In this document: piece by piece, positions 26,191 to 35,331 of the stretch
Layout of the letters: every line of letters starts with the position of its first letter
Position numbering within the stretch: the stretch's first letter is position 1
NCBI GenBank assembly: GCA_948684385.1
Contig: CAPQCU010000012.1
Coordinates: 1-64,000, forward strand
Direction: 5' to 3'
DNA from: an uncultured bacterium
GTDB taxonomy: Bacteria > Cyanobacteriota > Vampirovibrionia > Gastranaerophilales > Gastranaerophilaceae
Length of the DNA: 64,000 nucleotides
Notes under the pieces: generated by a model
The model's input: the letters and a program-made list of their open reading frames with translations, nothing else
Databases searched by the model: none
Told to the model about the DNA's origin: nothing
Program-made: the position numbers and the translations under genes

Positions 26191-28434
26191 ATGGATTATA
26201 ATTTTTTGAATAGCTCCTTTGATACCGAAAATGTTAATCTCCCTGAATCCGGATGCATTAATAAGTTTTTATTAAAGAACAATTACGCAGAGATAGTAAA
26301 AGCTGTTGAGTTTTTAAGCTCAGAAGAGAATATGCTTTATGTTCACGGTTTTCTCGGCACAGGAAAAAGGCAGTTTATAAATTATCTTTCGGAATTATTC
26401 AGTAAAGACGTAATTAAGCTTGAATATTACTGCAAGGCTGCAACTGTTTGTGACGATATTTTACTATCGTTTATTGATACCGTTGAAAAAAATGCGCTTT
26501 CCAAAGCTATAAATTTAAACGCAAAAATAACAACGCTTTCTGTTAAGCTTTTGCAGTACATTTCTTCTATCAAAAAGCCTTTTATAATCATTTTAAACTC
26601 TTATGACGACATAAGAGAAGAGAACACGCCTCTTGTACTTGAATTTCTTGAAAAACTTGCTCAAAACCCGAACGTCAAAATCGTTGCATCCACCAGAGCA
26701 ATGACACCGGGAATTTTTGGTAACATTAAGGTTAAAAAGAAAATTTTTCTAAAAGCGTTTACAAAAGAAATATTTAAAGAATTTGTAAGCTCATATCAAA
26801 TTTCTTACACTGATACTGTTCTTGATGATTTTTATAAATATACAAGAGGTTACTATTATTATACAGCAATTGCCTTAAAGATTGTTCAGGCAATGAAAAC
26901 TTCCTTAAGTGATTTTCTAAATAAATTCGCCCAGACAGGTATGAATTTTGATTCATATATAGGACTTACGTATGTAAATTTAATTCCTGCTACCATCAGA
27001 AATTTTTTCTGGTTTTTGAGAACAGTCCGACACGGGCTTTCTTTAAATGCTCTTGCTGTTTTTGAGCTTTATGACGAATTCTCACTTGAATACTTAAAAT
27101 CAAATTTAATGATTTTTTTGTCGAACGAAATTGTTTATGTGCAGGATTATTTTCAGCAGAATATCGACATTTCAATACCTGCAAAAACAGAGATTAAGCT
27201 GCATAAATACATAATAAATATTTACGAAAAGCTGCTTAAAGAACCTCTTCAAACCCGGGAAATATTGATTTCAAGGCAAGCTCTGAGAGCAGAAATTGAA
27301 TACCATAACAAACGAATAGAAGAAATCGAAAGCGGGAAGAATCCGACTCCTGAAATTGTTGAAACAGTTGAAACAAGAAAACCAGTTGAAAATATAGAAA
27401 AATCTCCTACTGTTGAAGAAAAATTCAAACGTGCAAAAAAACTTGCAGAAGACAAAAAAAATACGGAAGCTATCGAAGCTTTTATTAGTGTATTAAATTC
27501 TCCGGAAACTGACTTACATACTTTAATTGAAGCAAGAATACTGCTTGCAAGAACTTACAAAGAAATCGGAAATCTCCCGATGGCGCAGCATTATTACGAA
27601 CTTGTTGAAAGTACTTACAAAAAGAATAACGAAGTTATTAACCTGAACTATCTGTACTACGAACTTACAGACCTTTATTTTGCAATGTACAAAACAGAAA
27701 GAGCAATTGAAACGGCAAAGAAAGTTATTTACTCTGTTGATACACCGCAATCTCTTATGGTATCAGCATGCACGCTCCTCGGAAATATTTACTCAGCGAT
27801 AAATGTTCCGGAAGAAGCTTATGTGTATTATGAAAAAGCCCTTGCTTCACTTGATGAAAATACTACTGATGCAACACGAGCAGAGCTATATTTTAAATAC
27901 GCGCTTGCTAATGACGATAACAATGATGAGAAAAAAGCTTTTGAATACTATTCAAAATGTATCACAATAAACAAAGATAACCCTTATAAAGCACTAGCGT
28001 ATTCAAATCTTGGCTCATGTTATTTTGATAATAATAATTATTCTGATGCAGGCGATTGCTTTAAAAAAGCTTATGATTTAGAAAAAGCAAATAACAATTA
28101 TGACGGGATATATTACAGCGCTTCGCACCTTGCTAAAATTTGTTTAAAAGAAAGAAATAAAAAAGCGCTCGAATACCTTATTGAAGCAAAACAAAGCGCT
28201 GAGTTTATAAACGAAGACTTTTATCTTCTTGAAGCTACTATTGCACTTGGTGATTATTATTACAACAATATTTCGCTTAACAAAAAAGCGCTCATTGAGT
28301 ACTTTAAAGCAAGAAGAATAGCTGAAACTTTAGGCAACGCTGTTGACAGCTCTAAAATTCAGAACAGAATTAACGATATGAAACTTAGAATGGATAGCGA
28401 AGTTTTCAATGATATAGAGAAAAAATATGGATAA
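26191..28434 (+). CDS. P-loop and TPR-repeat protein
   Basis: The 747-residue protein has an N-terminal ATPase-like region: YVHGFLGTGKRQF is a P-loop, though the usual Ser/Thr after Lys is Arg, and PFIIILNSYDDI followed by VKIVASTRAM resembles Walker B and sensor strands of STAND/AAA-like NTPases. A Glu/Pro-rich linker lies near residues 385-410. The second half has TPR repeats (for example LARTYKEIGNLPMAQHYYE and AYSNLGSCYFDNNNYSDAGD). It may be a signalling or scaffold protein. The 3' end overlaps rsmG by eight bases. The degenerate P-loop may mean weak or no hydrolysis. Confidence 0.7.
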   Translation: MDYNFLNSSFDTENVNLPESGCINKFLLKNNYAEIVKAVEFLSSEENMLYVHGFLGTGKRQFINYLSELFSKDVIKLEYYCKAATVCDDILLSFIDTVEKNALSKAINLNAKITTLSVKLLQYISSIKKPFIIILNSYDDIREENTPLVLEFLEKLAQNPNVKIVASTRAMTPGIFGNIKVKKKIFLKAFTKEIFKEFVSSYQISYTDTVLDDFYKYTRGYYYYTAIALKIVQAMKTSLSDFLNKFAQTGMNFDSYIGLTYVNLIPATIRNFFWFLRTVRHGLSLNALAVFELYDEFSLEYLKSNLMIFLSNEIVYVQDYFQQNIDISIPAKTEIKLHKYIINIYEKLLKEPLQTREILISRQALRAEIEYHNKRIEEIESGKNPTPEIVETVETRKPVENIEKSPTVEEKFKRAKKLAEDKKNTEAIEAFISVLNSPETDLHTLIEARILLARTYKEIGNLPMAQHYYELVESTYKKNNEVINLNYLYYELTDLYFAMYKTERAIETAKKVIYSVDTPQSLMVSACTLLGNIYSAINVPEEAYVYYEKALASLDENTTDATRAELYFKYALANDDNNDEKKAFEYYSKCITINKDNPYKALAYSNLGSCYFDNNNYSDAGDCFKKAYDLEKANNNYDGIYYSASHLAKICLKERNKKALEYLIEAKQSAEFINEDFYLLEATIALGDYYYNNISLNKKALIEYFKARRIAETLGNAVDSSKIQNRINDMKLRMDSEVFNDIEKKYG

Positions 28435-29029
28435 ATTTGAAATAAAAGCCGATTTTACAAAATATAAAAGTGTTTTTTTAGAACAAAATGCTAAACTAAA
28501 TTTGATTTCCAAAAACGATGAAAAATATCTTTTCGAAAAACATATTTATGATTCGCTTGCAATCAAAATGTTTTTTGAAAAGTATAAAATTTCAAGCGGG
28601 AATATTTTAGACATCGGATGTGGCGGAGGGTTTCCGTGCGTTCCTATGTCAATCGAGTTTCCGGAATTTCATATAACAGGAATTGACAGCATTAGAAAAA
28701 AAATCAACGCAATCAACGAAATGAAATCTGCATTAGAATTAAATAATCTTGACACAATTTGCGATAGAGTCGAAAATTTAAAAGGACAGAAATTTGATAT
28801 AATAACAAGCCGTGCTGTTGCAGATTTGGGCAAAATTTGCGAATATGCGCTTCCTTTGCTTAAAAAAGATGGATATTTTGTTGCGTACAAATCTAAAAAA
28901 GCCTTAGAAGAAATCGAAAACGCTAAAAAAACTTTAGAAAAACATCGGGCTAAAATTTGTGAAATTATTACGTACAATTTACCGCTTGATGAAGTTTACG
29001 AACGAAATTTGATTATCGTATCTTATTAA
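28427..29029 (+). CDS. rsmG: 16S rRNA 7-methylguanosine methyltransferase RsmG
   Basis: RsmG (GidB) methylates G527 of 16S rRNA. The SAM-binding motif NILDIGCGGGFPCVPMSIEFP is at about residues 60-80, LNLISKNDEKYLFEKHIYDS is the usual N-terminal segment, and ITSRAVADLGKI is the family motif IV. At 200 residues it is standard. It overlaps the upstream TPR gene by eight bases and the convergent waaA by 17 bases, so its 3' end is shared coding sequence. Confidence 0.95.
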   Translation: MDKFEIKADFTKYKSVFLEQNAKLNLISKNDEKYLFEKHIYDSLAIKMFFEKYKISSGNILDIGCGGGFPCVPMSIEFPEFHITGIDSIRKKINAINEMKSALELNNLDTICDRVENLKGQKFDIITSRAVADLGKICEYALPLLKKDGYFVAYKSKKALEEIENAKKTLEKHRAKICEIITYNLPLDEVYERNLIIVSY

Positions 29030-30284
29030 TCACAAAGTCGATTGCGCCTCTTTGTGAGTCAAAAACATTTTTACAAGCGCTTTTTGTCTGCTCGTAAAAC
29101 TCGTTATCACTCAACAATTTTTCAAGATATTGATAAAACTCCTGAGGAGTCTTCACAACTTTTCCGGCACCGGATTTAGATAAAATATCGTAAATATCTT
29201 TAAAATTAAAAACTGCAGGACCTGAAACTACAGGCTTTTCAAAAATAGAAGCTTCCAGAGGATTGTGCCCTCCTGTTTTATTAAAACTTCCGCCTACAAA
29301 AGCCAAATCGCAGGCTGAATACATGTTTTTAAGCTCGCCTAAGGTATCAAGAATAATCACCTCAGTATCTTCAGAAAATTTTCCGTCCTGAGAGCGCAAA
29401 GCATAAGAAAGACCATATTGTTTCAGCAATTCTTTAATTTCGCTAACTCTTTCCAGGTGTCTTGGTGCAATCATCATTTTTAAATCCGAAAATTTTTCTT
29501 TGAGTTTCTTATAAGTAGAAATTACTATATCGTTTTCGGGTTTATGGGTACTTCCGGCAAGAAAAACCCTGTAACCATCCTGTCCGATATCAACTTTATC
29601 AGCAGAAATCTGTATATCAAATTTTAGATTACCCATCAGCTCGACTTTTTCCGGTTTCATTCCAATAGAAATGAATTTTTCACAATCTTCCTGACTTTGA
29701 GCATAAACAGCATCATAATTGTTTAACACAAGAGAGAAAAATAATTTCATACGTTTATAAGAAGGGTATGAAAGGTCTGAAATCCTTGCATTAATAATTG
29801 ACAGCGGAATACCGCGTTTTTTGCAGCTATATGCAAAATAAGGCCAGATTTCAGTCTCAACAATAAGTGAAACGGAAGGTTTAACTTTATCCAGAAATCT
29901 GTTTACGGAAATTGGCATATCAAACGGGAAGTAGGTTATATAATCCGCAATACCTGCAAATTTCTTTTGCGCAATCTGCTGACCTGCGTAGGTAAAAGTT
30001 GTAACCACAATTTTATGTTCAGGAAAGTTTTCTCGAACAGATTTCAAAAGATTTTCAATCGCCAGCGCTTCTCCAACGGAACAGCAGTGGATGTGAATAA
30101 CCTTTGGAGCATTGACACCCCCACCTGCGGTAAAGCTTGTAATTTCATTTTCAATCCAATCATTTACCCCCCCGCCGAATTTTTCTTTCCAACCGTGAGA
30201 CTTCTTATGCAGAACTCTTTCCACAAAAAAGAATGGAAGATAAATAAAAAACAAAATTGTGATTATGATTTCTAAAAGTAACAC
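29013..30284 (-). CDS. waaA: 3-deoxy-D-manno-octulosonic acid transferase WaaA, with GVN inserts
   Basis: WaaA (KdtA) adds Kdo to lipid A, so the cell makes LPS. It has an N-terminal membrane anchor (LEIIITILFFIYLPFFF), then HCCSVGEALA, the acceptor-domain motif ETEIWPYF, and the donor domain with GSTHKPEND and GGSFNKTGGHNPLE. Between KEKFGG and the HCCSVGE motif there is an insert carrying two Gly-Val-Asn units (one from a GGGGTAAAT copy at 30162-30170), longer than in typical homologues. The start is GTG at 30284 with AAAGG five bases upstream. It overlaps rsmG convergently. Confidence 0.93.
   Translation of the reverse strand: MLLLEIIITILFFIYLPFFFVERVLHKKSHGWKEKFGGGVNDWIENEITSFTAGGGVNAPKVIHIHCCSVGEALAIENLLKSVRENFPEHKIVVTTFTYAGQQIAQKKFAGIADYITYFPFDMPISVNRFLDKVKPSVSLIVETEIWPYFAYSCKKRGIPLSIINARISDLSYPSYKRMKLFFSLVLNNYDAVYAQSQEDCEKFISIGMKPEKVELMGNLKFDIQISADKVDIGQDGYRVFLAGSTHKPENDIVISTYKKLKEKFSDLKMMIAPRHLERVSEIKELLKQYGLSYALRSQDGKFSEDTEVIILDTLGELKNMYSACDLAFVGGSFNKTGGHNPLEASIFEKPVVSGPAVFNFKDIYDILSKSGAGKVVKTPQEFYQYLEKLLSDNEFYEQTKSACKNVFDSQRGAIDFVINKIR
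30162..30170 (-). repeat. GGGGTAAAT motif inside waaA
   Basis: One copy on the minus strand is read Gly-Gly-Val-Asn; a degenerate copy (GGGGGTGTCAAT) about 45 bases downstream of it in waaA encodes a second Gly-Gly-Val-Asn. Confidence 0.6.
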
Positions 30285-30294
30285 AGCAGCCTTT

Positions 30295-31020
30295 CTACGA
30301 ATAGTATTTATCGAGCCATTTTGTAGGTTTTACATAACGTAAACCGCCTTTTCCCATAAAACCTTTATAAGCCTGTTCCGGAGTAGGTCTGCCGTGGAAA
30401 ACGATGATTTTCGCATCAACAGGGTCTTTTGCCATCTTAAAGAAATTAAGCGGAAATGGCTGCAGGCAGCTGCGTTTAAAGCTTACGCACCAGCTTGGCT
30501 CCCAGTATTTTAAAATACCTTTTCTTTGCATTTCGTAAGACAAGAAAGCTTGTTCATTTTTATAATCGTGACGAATTTCATTACCGAGTTTATAGAAATT
30601 TTCCAAAACTTCCGGATGTTTGCCGACTTCAAAACGGAATACAGAAGAGTTACCGATAATATCGTCTGGAAAATCCCAATCTTTAACAATCAAAAAGTCG
30701 CCTTCTGCTTCAAAAAACGGAGTTAAATCATCGCGTATAACAATATCTAAATCCAAAAAGAGCGCTGTACCTTCCAAATCAGCAAGCTGTTTATTGAAAA
30801 GAGAAAGTTTTCTCCATCCTTTATCGCCGATGTGCGGATTTTCTTCATAAGGAGGCAGTTCCCTAACTTCAATTCCTTCTGCCAGACCTTCTGAATTATC
30901 AGTAAAACAAACAAATCTGTGAGGCAGTTTCAAATTCTTCTCTACCATGTGATAAAGGCGGTTTACATATTCTGCACCAAACTTTGTTCCCCATTTAATA
31001 CAAATAACATTCTTTGTCAT
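30295..31020 (-). CDS. Predicted glycosyltransferase (GT8-like)
   Basis: The 241-residue protein has a GT-A look: VICIKWGTKFGAEYVNRLY at the start, HRFVCFTDN, and FLDLDIVIRDDL near residue 95, a DxD metal site for a nucleotide sugar. FHGRPTPEQ near the C-terminus is typical of capsule or LPS-type transferases. The ATG at 31020 has GGAGAG upstream; the one at 31032 does not. It precedes waaA in the same direction (TAG to GTG gap of ten bases), so it likely works on LPS core or another surface sugar. The donor and acceptor are unknown. Confidence 0.75.
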   Translation of the reverse strand: MTKNVICIKWGTKFGAEYVNRLYHMVEKNLKLPHRFVCFTDNSEGLAEGIEVRELPPYEENPHIGDKGWRKLSLFNKQLADLEGTALFLDLDIVIRDDLTPFFEAEGDFLIVKDWDFPDDIIGNSSVFRFEVGKHPEVLENFYKLGNEIRHDYKNEQAFLSYEMQRKGILKYWEPSWCVSFKRSCLQPFPLNFFKMAKDPVDAKIIVFHGRPTPEQAYKGFMGKGGLRYVKPTKWLDKYYS

Positions 31021-31059
31021 ACAACTCTCCATTTTTCTACGTATATATTATACAACAAA

Positions 31060-31083
31060 TAAAAAGGACAACGAAGTGTCCTT
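31060..31083 (-). terminator. Terminator of the flagellar operon
   Basis: On the minus strand AAGGACA and TGTCCTT (31064-31083) pair around CTTCGT and run into T4-A-T3. It lies downstream of flgL. Confidence 0.75.
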
Positions 31084-31127
31084 AAAAATGGTAAGTATAT
31101 TAAAATTGTAGACTAATTAAAATTTTT

Positions 31128-32216
31128 CTATCTCATATAGTTTAACAAACTCATATTCATCGCAGATGAAGAAACCTGCAGGCTTGCCTGATACGCATAC
31201 TGTGCTTGAAGCCAATTTGTAACCGCTTCCGCTATATCAACATCTCGTATTGAAGAAAGATAAGTTGTTAAATTTTCGTTATTCGTTTCTAATGTCGAAG
31301 TCGTCATCTCTAAACGATTATAAACTCCGCCAAATTTTGTTTGTTCTTCGCTTATTCTTGTTAAAGATTTATCAAACATACTAAGAGTTGAGTTCATTAA
31401 CTCATACCCTTCTTCAGTCTCACCATTAAGCACCATCTCAAGAGAGTTACTTAGAAGCTTCATTGCACCCATAACACCTTCAGCTTCCTCAGGAGCTCCG
31501 TCAGTTAAATCTGCAATATCACCTTCGTATAGGTTTCCATTTTCGTATCTGAAAACCTGAGCACCATTTTCTGTTGTTTCTAAAACTCTGTTGCCTTTCG
31601 TATCTGTCCAAACTCCGTTTCCGGGTTCAACAGCAGCTCTATAATACCCGAAAACTCTATCTCCTGTTGTATTAATAGTTTCAAAAACCCCGTCTGCAAC
31701 TTCGGTGCGTCTCACATAATCAGGATTGTCATGCGGAGTACCGCGATAAATAATATCACCATTCTCAGCTATTTCAAACGGTGTAACTTTTGTATTTGTT
31801 CCACCAAAAATATAATTATCGTTATACTCTGTATTTGCAAGGTCAACCATTGTTTTAATATTTTCATCAACTTCAACCTTCAAAGCTCTAAGTGCTGTTT
31901 CAGAATAAGTCTGGTTATTTGCTTGAACAGCTTTATCCCAGGTATGAGAAAGGTATCCGCTTGCCAGTTCCATCAAATCATCCAGAGTGCTAAGTTCAGT
32001 CATGCCAAGTTTTACATTCTGTGCAAAAATATCCATTTGACCTAACTGCCTGCTTGTATTCAAAATATTTACAGCTGCAATAGGGTCATCTGTAATAGAA
32101 TTTACCTTGCTTTGAGAAGCTAGCTGTTCAGAAATTTTGTTATAATTATAAAGATTTTTTTGCATATCTGCAAACAATCTGTCATATTTTCCGCTTGTAG
32201 AAATTCTGTTTACCAT
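31128..32216 (-). CDS. flgL: Flagellar hook-associated protein 3 (FlgL)
   Basis: FlgL joins the hook to the filament. The N-terminus (RISTSGKYDRLFADMQKNLYNYNKISEQLAS) and the C-terminus (IRDVDIAEAVTNWLQAQYAYQASLQVSSSAM) are the coiled D0/D1 ends conserved in flagellins and FlgL. The middle, about residues 140-240, is a variable acidic domain. The 362 residues fit. It starts three bases after the flgK stop and ends the operon. Confidence 0.9.
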   Translation of the reverse strand: MVNRISTSGKYDRLFADMQKNLYNYNKISEQLASQSKVNSITDDPIAAVNILNTSRQLGQMDIFAQNVKLGMTELSTLDDLMELASGYLSHTWDKAVQANNQTYSETALRALKVEVDENIKTMVDLANTEYNDNYIFGGTNTKVTPFEIAENGDIIYRGTPHDNPDYVRRTEVADGVFETINTTGDRVFGYYRAAVEPGNGVWTDTKGNRVLETTENGAQVFRYENGNLYEGDIADLTDGAPEEAEGVMGAMKLLSNSLEMVLNGETEEGYELMNSTLSMFDKSLTRISEEQTKFGGVYNRLEMTTSTLETNNENLTTYLSSIRDVDIAEAVTNWLQAQYAYQASLQVSSSAMNMSLLNYMR

Positions 32217-32219
32217 AAG

Positions 32220-33824
32220 CTACCTTCCTAAAGTCATTAAAGTATCAAGACAAGAATTACAGGTATTAAATACCTGTGCTGCAGCTGCATAAGCAGTCTG
32301 GTATTTTACTAAATCAACCAATTCTTCATTCAAATCAACACCGGTTGCATCTTTGATTTTTGACTGAATAGAATCAAGAACTTCGCACTGTGTATCAAAG
32401 AGAGATTGGATATTACTTCCTGCAGCCGCAACTTTTCCGACAAGTCCGGTATAATACCCTTCAATTGACTGACCGTCAAGAGCCGCATTTTTTTCGTTTC
32501 TGGTTGCAAGCATATCCTTAACGTTAGCTGCGTTACCGACTGCATTTACATCAAAATTAGCCGGATCATCAAAGAACGCACAGGCAATTTTCCAACATCC
32601 GTCATCAGTCAGCAAATCAGGGTTAATCTGAATATTTCCTGCTGTTATTCCTGTACCGTCACCATTTGGTCCCACAAAAATAAGATTTGCCGGATCAGTT
32701 GCCATCAATTTCTCAGTATCATTCGGATCAATACAATATGCGCCGTTTCTTGTATTCAAATTATTAAACACATCAGCAATCGTCTGACAAAGTGTATTCA
32801 GTCCGTTCATTACGGTTCCGGCATTAATTCCGTTTTCTCCGTCACCAAAATCCGTAGCAAAATGAAGCAGCCCGCCCAGAGTTCCGGAAGTGAAAGCGGA
32901 ATTCGCATTACCCACGTTAACTTCACCTGTTTCAGGATTTACAAGGCTCACAACGGCGTTCTCTCCTTTCCAATCATCAGGATAAAGAATAGGCGGATTT
33001 TGTGATTCGCAATAATCCTTTGCTGTTTGAAGCTTAAGCTCGGATTTTACAACAGAACCTTTTACAAGAGCATAGTTACCGCTGTATACGTTAACAGAGC
33101 CGTTTTCTTTTTCTTCAACAGTTATATTTGTAAACTCTGCAATATCATTCAAAAGCAAATCTCGTTTATCAAGCAGGTTGTTTGCTTCCAGAGTACCGGT
33201 TTGAGTTGTTTGGAGCGCTTTATTTACTTTTGCAAGTTCTTCTAATTTATTATTCAAAACAGAGTACTGCATATAAATCTTAGAATTCTTCAAACTTTCT
33301 TCACTTTCACCATCTCCAAGAGCAGCTGTAGTATTCTGCTGCAACATTTCATACTTAGCATTCATTGTAGAAGCTAATGTCTTTGTAGTTTCAATAAAGT
33401 TAATTCTTGCAGTAGAGCTTGCCGGATATTCATTTAGATTATTTAGAGCTTCATAAAACTTAGAAAGCGCTTTGTCAATACCGGTTCCGTCCAAATCGTC
33501 AAGAATACTTGCCAAATCACCTAAACCATCTAATTGCTGCTGAAGCTTGCTCTGTTCTGAAAGCTGGGTTCTGTAATAATTGCTCAAATACACATCGTTA
33601 TATCGCATTATATTTGCAATCTTAACCCCGCCATTTGCGCGAACCTGATTTGCTACGTTATTTCCGATTGCACCTGCAATATTACGTGTAACAAGGTTAG
33701 CACGCTGCTTATGATACCCTACCGTATTCATATTTGCAACGTTATGAGAAACAACGCTTATCGCTTTTTCGTTTACTGAAAGCGTGTTTGCCGTCATATT
33801 CAATGATGATAATAAGCTAACCAT
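32220..33824 (-). CDS. flgK: Flagellar hook-associated protein 1 (FlgK)
   Basis: FlgK caps the hook as the first junction protein. The N-terminal block (LLSSLNMTANTLSVNEKAISVVSHNVANMNTVGYHKQ) and the C-terminal block (DLVKYQTAYAAAAQVFNTCNSCLDTLMTL) are the conserved rod/hook-type ends. The 534-residue length is usual. A GAGG site precedes the ATG. Together with flgL and flgN it forms the late part of the operon. Confidence 0.92.
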   Translation of the reverse strand: MVSLLSSLNMTANTLSVNEKAISVVSHNVANMNTVGYHKQRANLVTRNIAGAIGNNVANQVRANGGVKIANIMRYNDVYLSNYYRTQLSEQSKLQQQLDGLGDLASILDDLDGTGIDKALSKFYEALNNLNEYPASSTARINFIETTKTLASTMNAKYEMLQQNTTAALGDGESEESLKNSKIYMQYSVLNNKLEELAKVNKALQTTQTGTLEANNLLDKRDLLLNDIAEFTNITVEEKENGSVNVYSGNYALVKGSVVKSELKLQTAKDYCESQNPPILYPDDWKGENAVVSLVNPETGEVNVGNANSAFTSGTLGGLLHFATDFGDGENGINAGTVMNGLNTLCQTIADVFNNLNTRNGAYCIDPNDTEKLMATDPANLIFVGPNGDGTGITAGNIQINPDLLTDDGCWKIACAFFDDPANFDVNAVGNAANVKDMLATRNEKNAALDGQSIEGYYTGLVGKVAAAGSNIQSLFDTQCEVLDSIQSKIKDATGVDLNEELVDLVKYQTAYAAAAQVFNTCNSCLDTLMTLGR

Positions 33825-33869
33825 GTTTTACCTCATGTTTTAAATCCGGTCGATAAATTTTTACCGCCC

Positions 33870-34367
33870 CTATATTTCTTCGTTTACTGTCCACATGTCA
33901 TATTCATGTGAATCCGATTTTCCTGCCCCGTTATAATTACATCCTTGAGGGGCAAAAGCATCAATAATTGACTCCAACATCTTGTTAGATATTATGATGC
34001 CATGTTTGAGTAATTCCACATTTTGATTATTTAATAACGTTATTTCAGGAATAATGTTACAAATCTTTACTTTTCGTTCTGTTAAAGCATCAATATATTC
34101 CGGCGCAAACTCTTGCGCTGCCTCAATCAGGCGCGACATATTTGCATCCCCGCCGGTTATCTCAATTGCAATGGTTTGTCTTGCTGCATTAAGTTTTGTT
34201 ATTGCATTATTAAGTGCAATGATTTTATTATCAAGAACACCCAAATCATCAGGTTTAGCGCTTTTTAGGACTTCTTTTTTCTCCGCAAAAAGCTCTTTGA
34301 GATTAGAATATGCTTTGATTTCCTTATCTAAAATTTCTATTAAGTTTTTGAATTTTGTTTTATCCAT
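33870..34367 (-). CDS. flgN: FlgN-like flagellar export chaperone
   Basis: The 165-residue, mostly helical protein has the FlgN arrangement: EKKEVLKSAKPDDLGVLDNKI near residues 28-48 and a long coiled-coil core. FlgN chaperones FlgK and FlgL to the flagellar export gate. The assignment rests on the helical pattern and on the position directly before flgK and flgL. Sequence identity to known FlgN is low, as is usual for this family. Confidence 0.7.
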   Translation of the reverse strand: MDKTKFKNLIEILDKEIKAYSNLKELFAEKKEVLKSAKPDDLGVLDNKIIALNNAITKLNAARQTIAIEITGGDANMSRLIEAAQEFAPEYIDALTERKVKICNIIPEITLLNNQNVELLKHGIIISNKMLESIIDAFAPQGCNYNGAGKSDSHEYDMWTVNEEI

Positions 34368-34382
34368 AATTCCGTCACAACC

Positions 34383-34997
34383 TTAGAACAGATATTTGAT
34401 AAATCTGTTAAATATACCTTCGTTTTGATTTCTTGAGATATTACCTCTGCCTGAAAGTGCAAACTGAAGATTTGAAACATTATAAGAATAAATCTCGCCG
34501 TTTACGTTCAGCCATCTCGGATCAACAACTCCAGTTACGATAAAGTCCATTCTTTCGTTACCATTAACAAGAGTCTTTTTCCCCTGCACAGAAAGATTTC
34601 CGTTTGGAAGCTGCTGTACAACCTGAACTGCAATTCTATCACCAAATGCCATTTGTCTTGCGCCGTTTGCAGAGTTGGAAACTTCATTAGACCCGCCAAA
34701 TCCGTCAGAAGTTTTAAGAGAGGAAAGATGAAGCCAGTCTTTTAAAAATGATGTAAAGGAATCTACAGTATTTGAAGATTTTGTTGACGCATAAGAAAGG
34801 TTATCACTTACAGTAACATTTTCCTGCATAATTATTGAAAGCAAATCACCAATCTGATGAGCCTGCACACCGCCAAATAAAGAGCGCGGAGTTCCGGCAT
34901 AATTCTGGGAAGCGCCCAGAGTAAACAGAGATTCTGCTTGCGCTGCCGGCACAATTAATGCAGTTATTAAAAATATTGTTATTAGTAATTTTTTCAT
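34383..34997 (-). CDS. flgH: Flagellar L-ring protein FlgH
   Basis: FlgH forms the outer-membrane ring. The signal peptide is MKKLLITIFLITALIVPAAQA. The family motifs QIGDLLSIIMQENVTVSDN and FGDRIAVQVVQQLPNGNLSVQGKKTLVNGNER, plus the end with GRGNISRNQNEGIFNRFIKYLF, are clear. FlgH is usually a lipoprotein with a cysteine after the signal peptide; no lipobox cysteine is seen here, so it appears to be cut by the general signal peptidase. Its presence shows a diderm envelope. Confidence 0.93.
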   Translation of the reverse strand: MKKLLITIFLITALIVPAAQAESLFTLGASQNYAGTPRSLFGGVQAHQIGDLLSIIMQENVTVSDNLSYASTKSSNTVDSFTSFLKDWLHLSSLKTSDGFGGSNEVSNSANGARQMAFGDRIAVQVVQQLPNGNLSVQGKKTLVNGNERMDFIVTGVVDPRWLNVNGEIYSYNVSNLQFALSGRGNISRNQNEGIFNRFIKYLF

Positions 34998-35047
34998 ATC
35001 CTCTTCCTCAAGTTATAAACCGGTAATATCACATCAAGCCCAAATAC

Positions 35048-35056
35048 ATTTACCCC
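35048..35056 (-). repeat. GGGGTAAAT motif at the stop of the small flagellar-operon gene
   Basis: The TAG stop codon runs directly into the motif on the minus strand (TAGGGGTAAAT). Confidence 0.6.
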
Positions 35057-35328
35057 TAGCATAGATACTCCGCTATAACACTTCTACCATACAGCAGACC
35101 GTATTTGATGTCATCATCTGAAATATTGAATTCTCCAACAGTTTTTGCGCATTCTCTTACATCATTAACATCAATTTTATCAAGCAGAGATGCTGCAGAT
35201 GAAGTCTTTGTACCTTTAGAAACTTCTACCTGTTCCTGTTCTTCAGGTTTTGCAAGAGTTTTGTTTGATTTAAACGCATTAAGTGCGCTGAATTGTTGTA
35301 CTGAATTTGTTTGTATTCCTGATAACAT
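35056..35328 (-). CDS. Small protein of the flagellar operon, unknown function
   Basis: The 90-residue protein has no domain I can name. It begins MLSGIQTNSVQQFSALNAF, has a polar linker, and ends in a helix-rich part (LLDKIDVNDVRECAK and DDDIKYGLLYGRSVIAEYLC). It lies between flgJ and flgH with a GGAGGA site upstream and starts three bases after the flgJ stop, so it belongs to the operon. An anti-sigma factor of FlgM type is conceivable from size and position only. Confidence 0.55.
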   Translation of the reverse strand: MLSGIQTNSVQQFSALNAFKSNKTLAKPEEQEQVEVSKGTKTSSAASLLDKIDVNDVRECAKTVGEFNISDDDIKYGLLYGRSVIAEYLC

Positions 35329-35331
35329 TTA

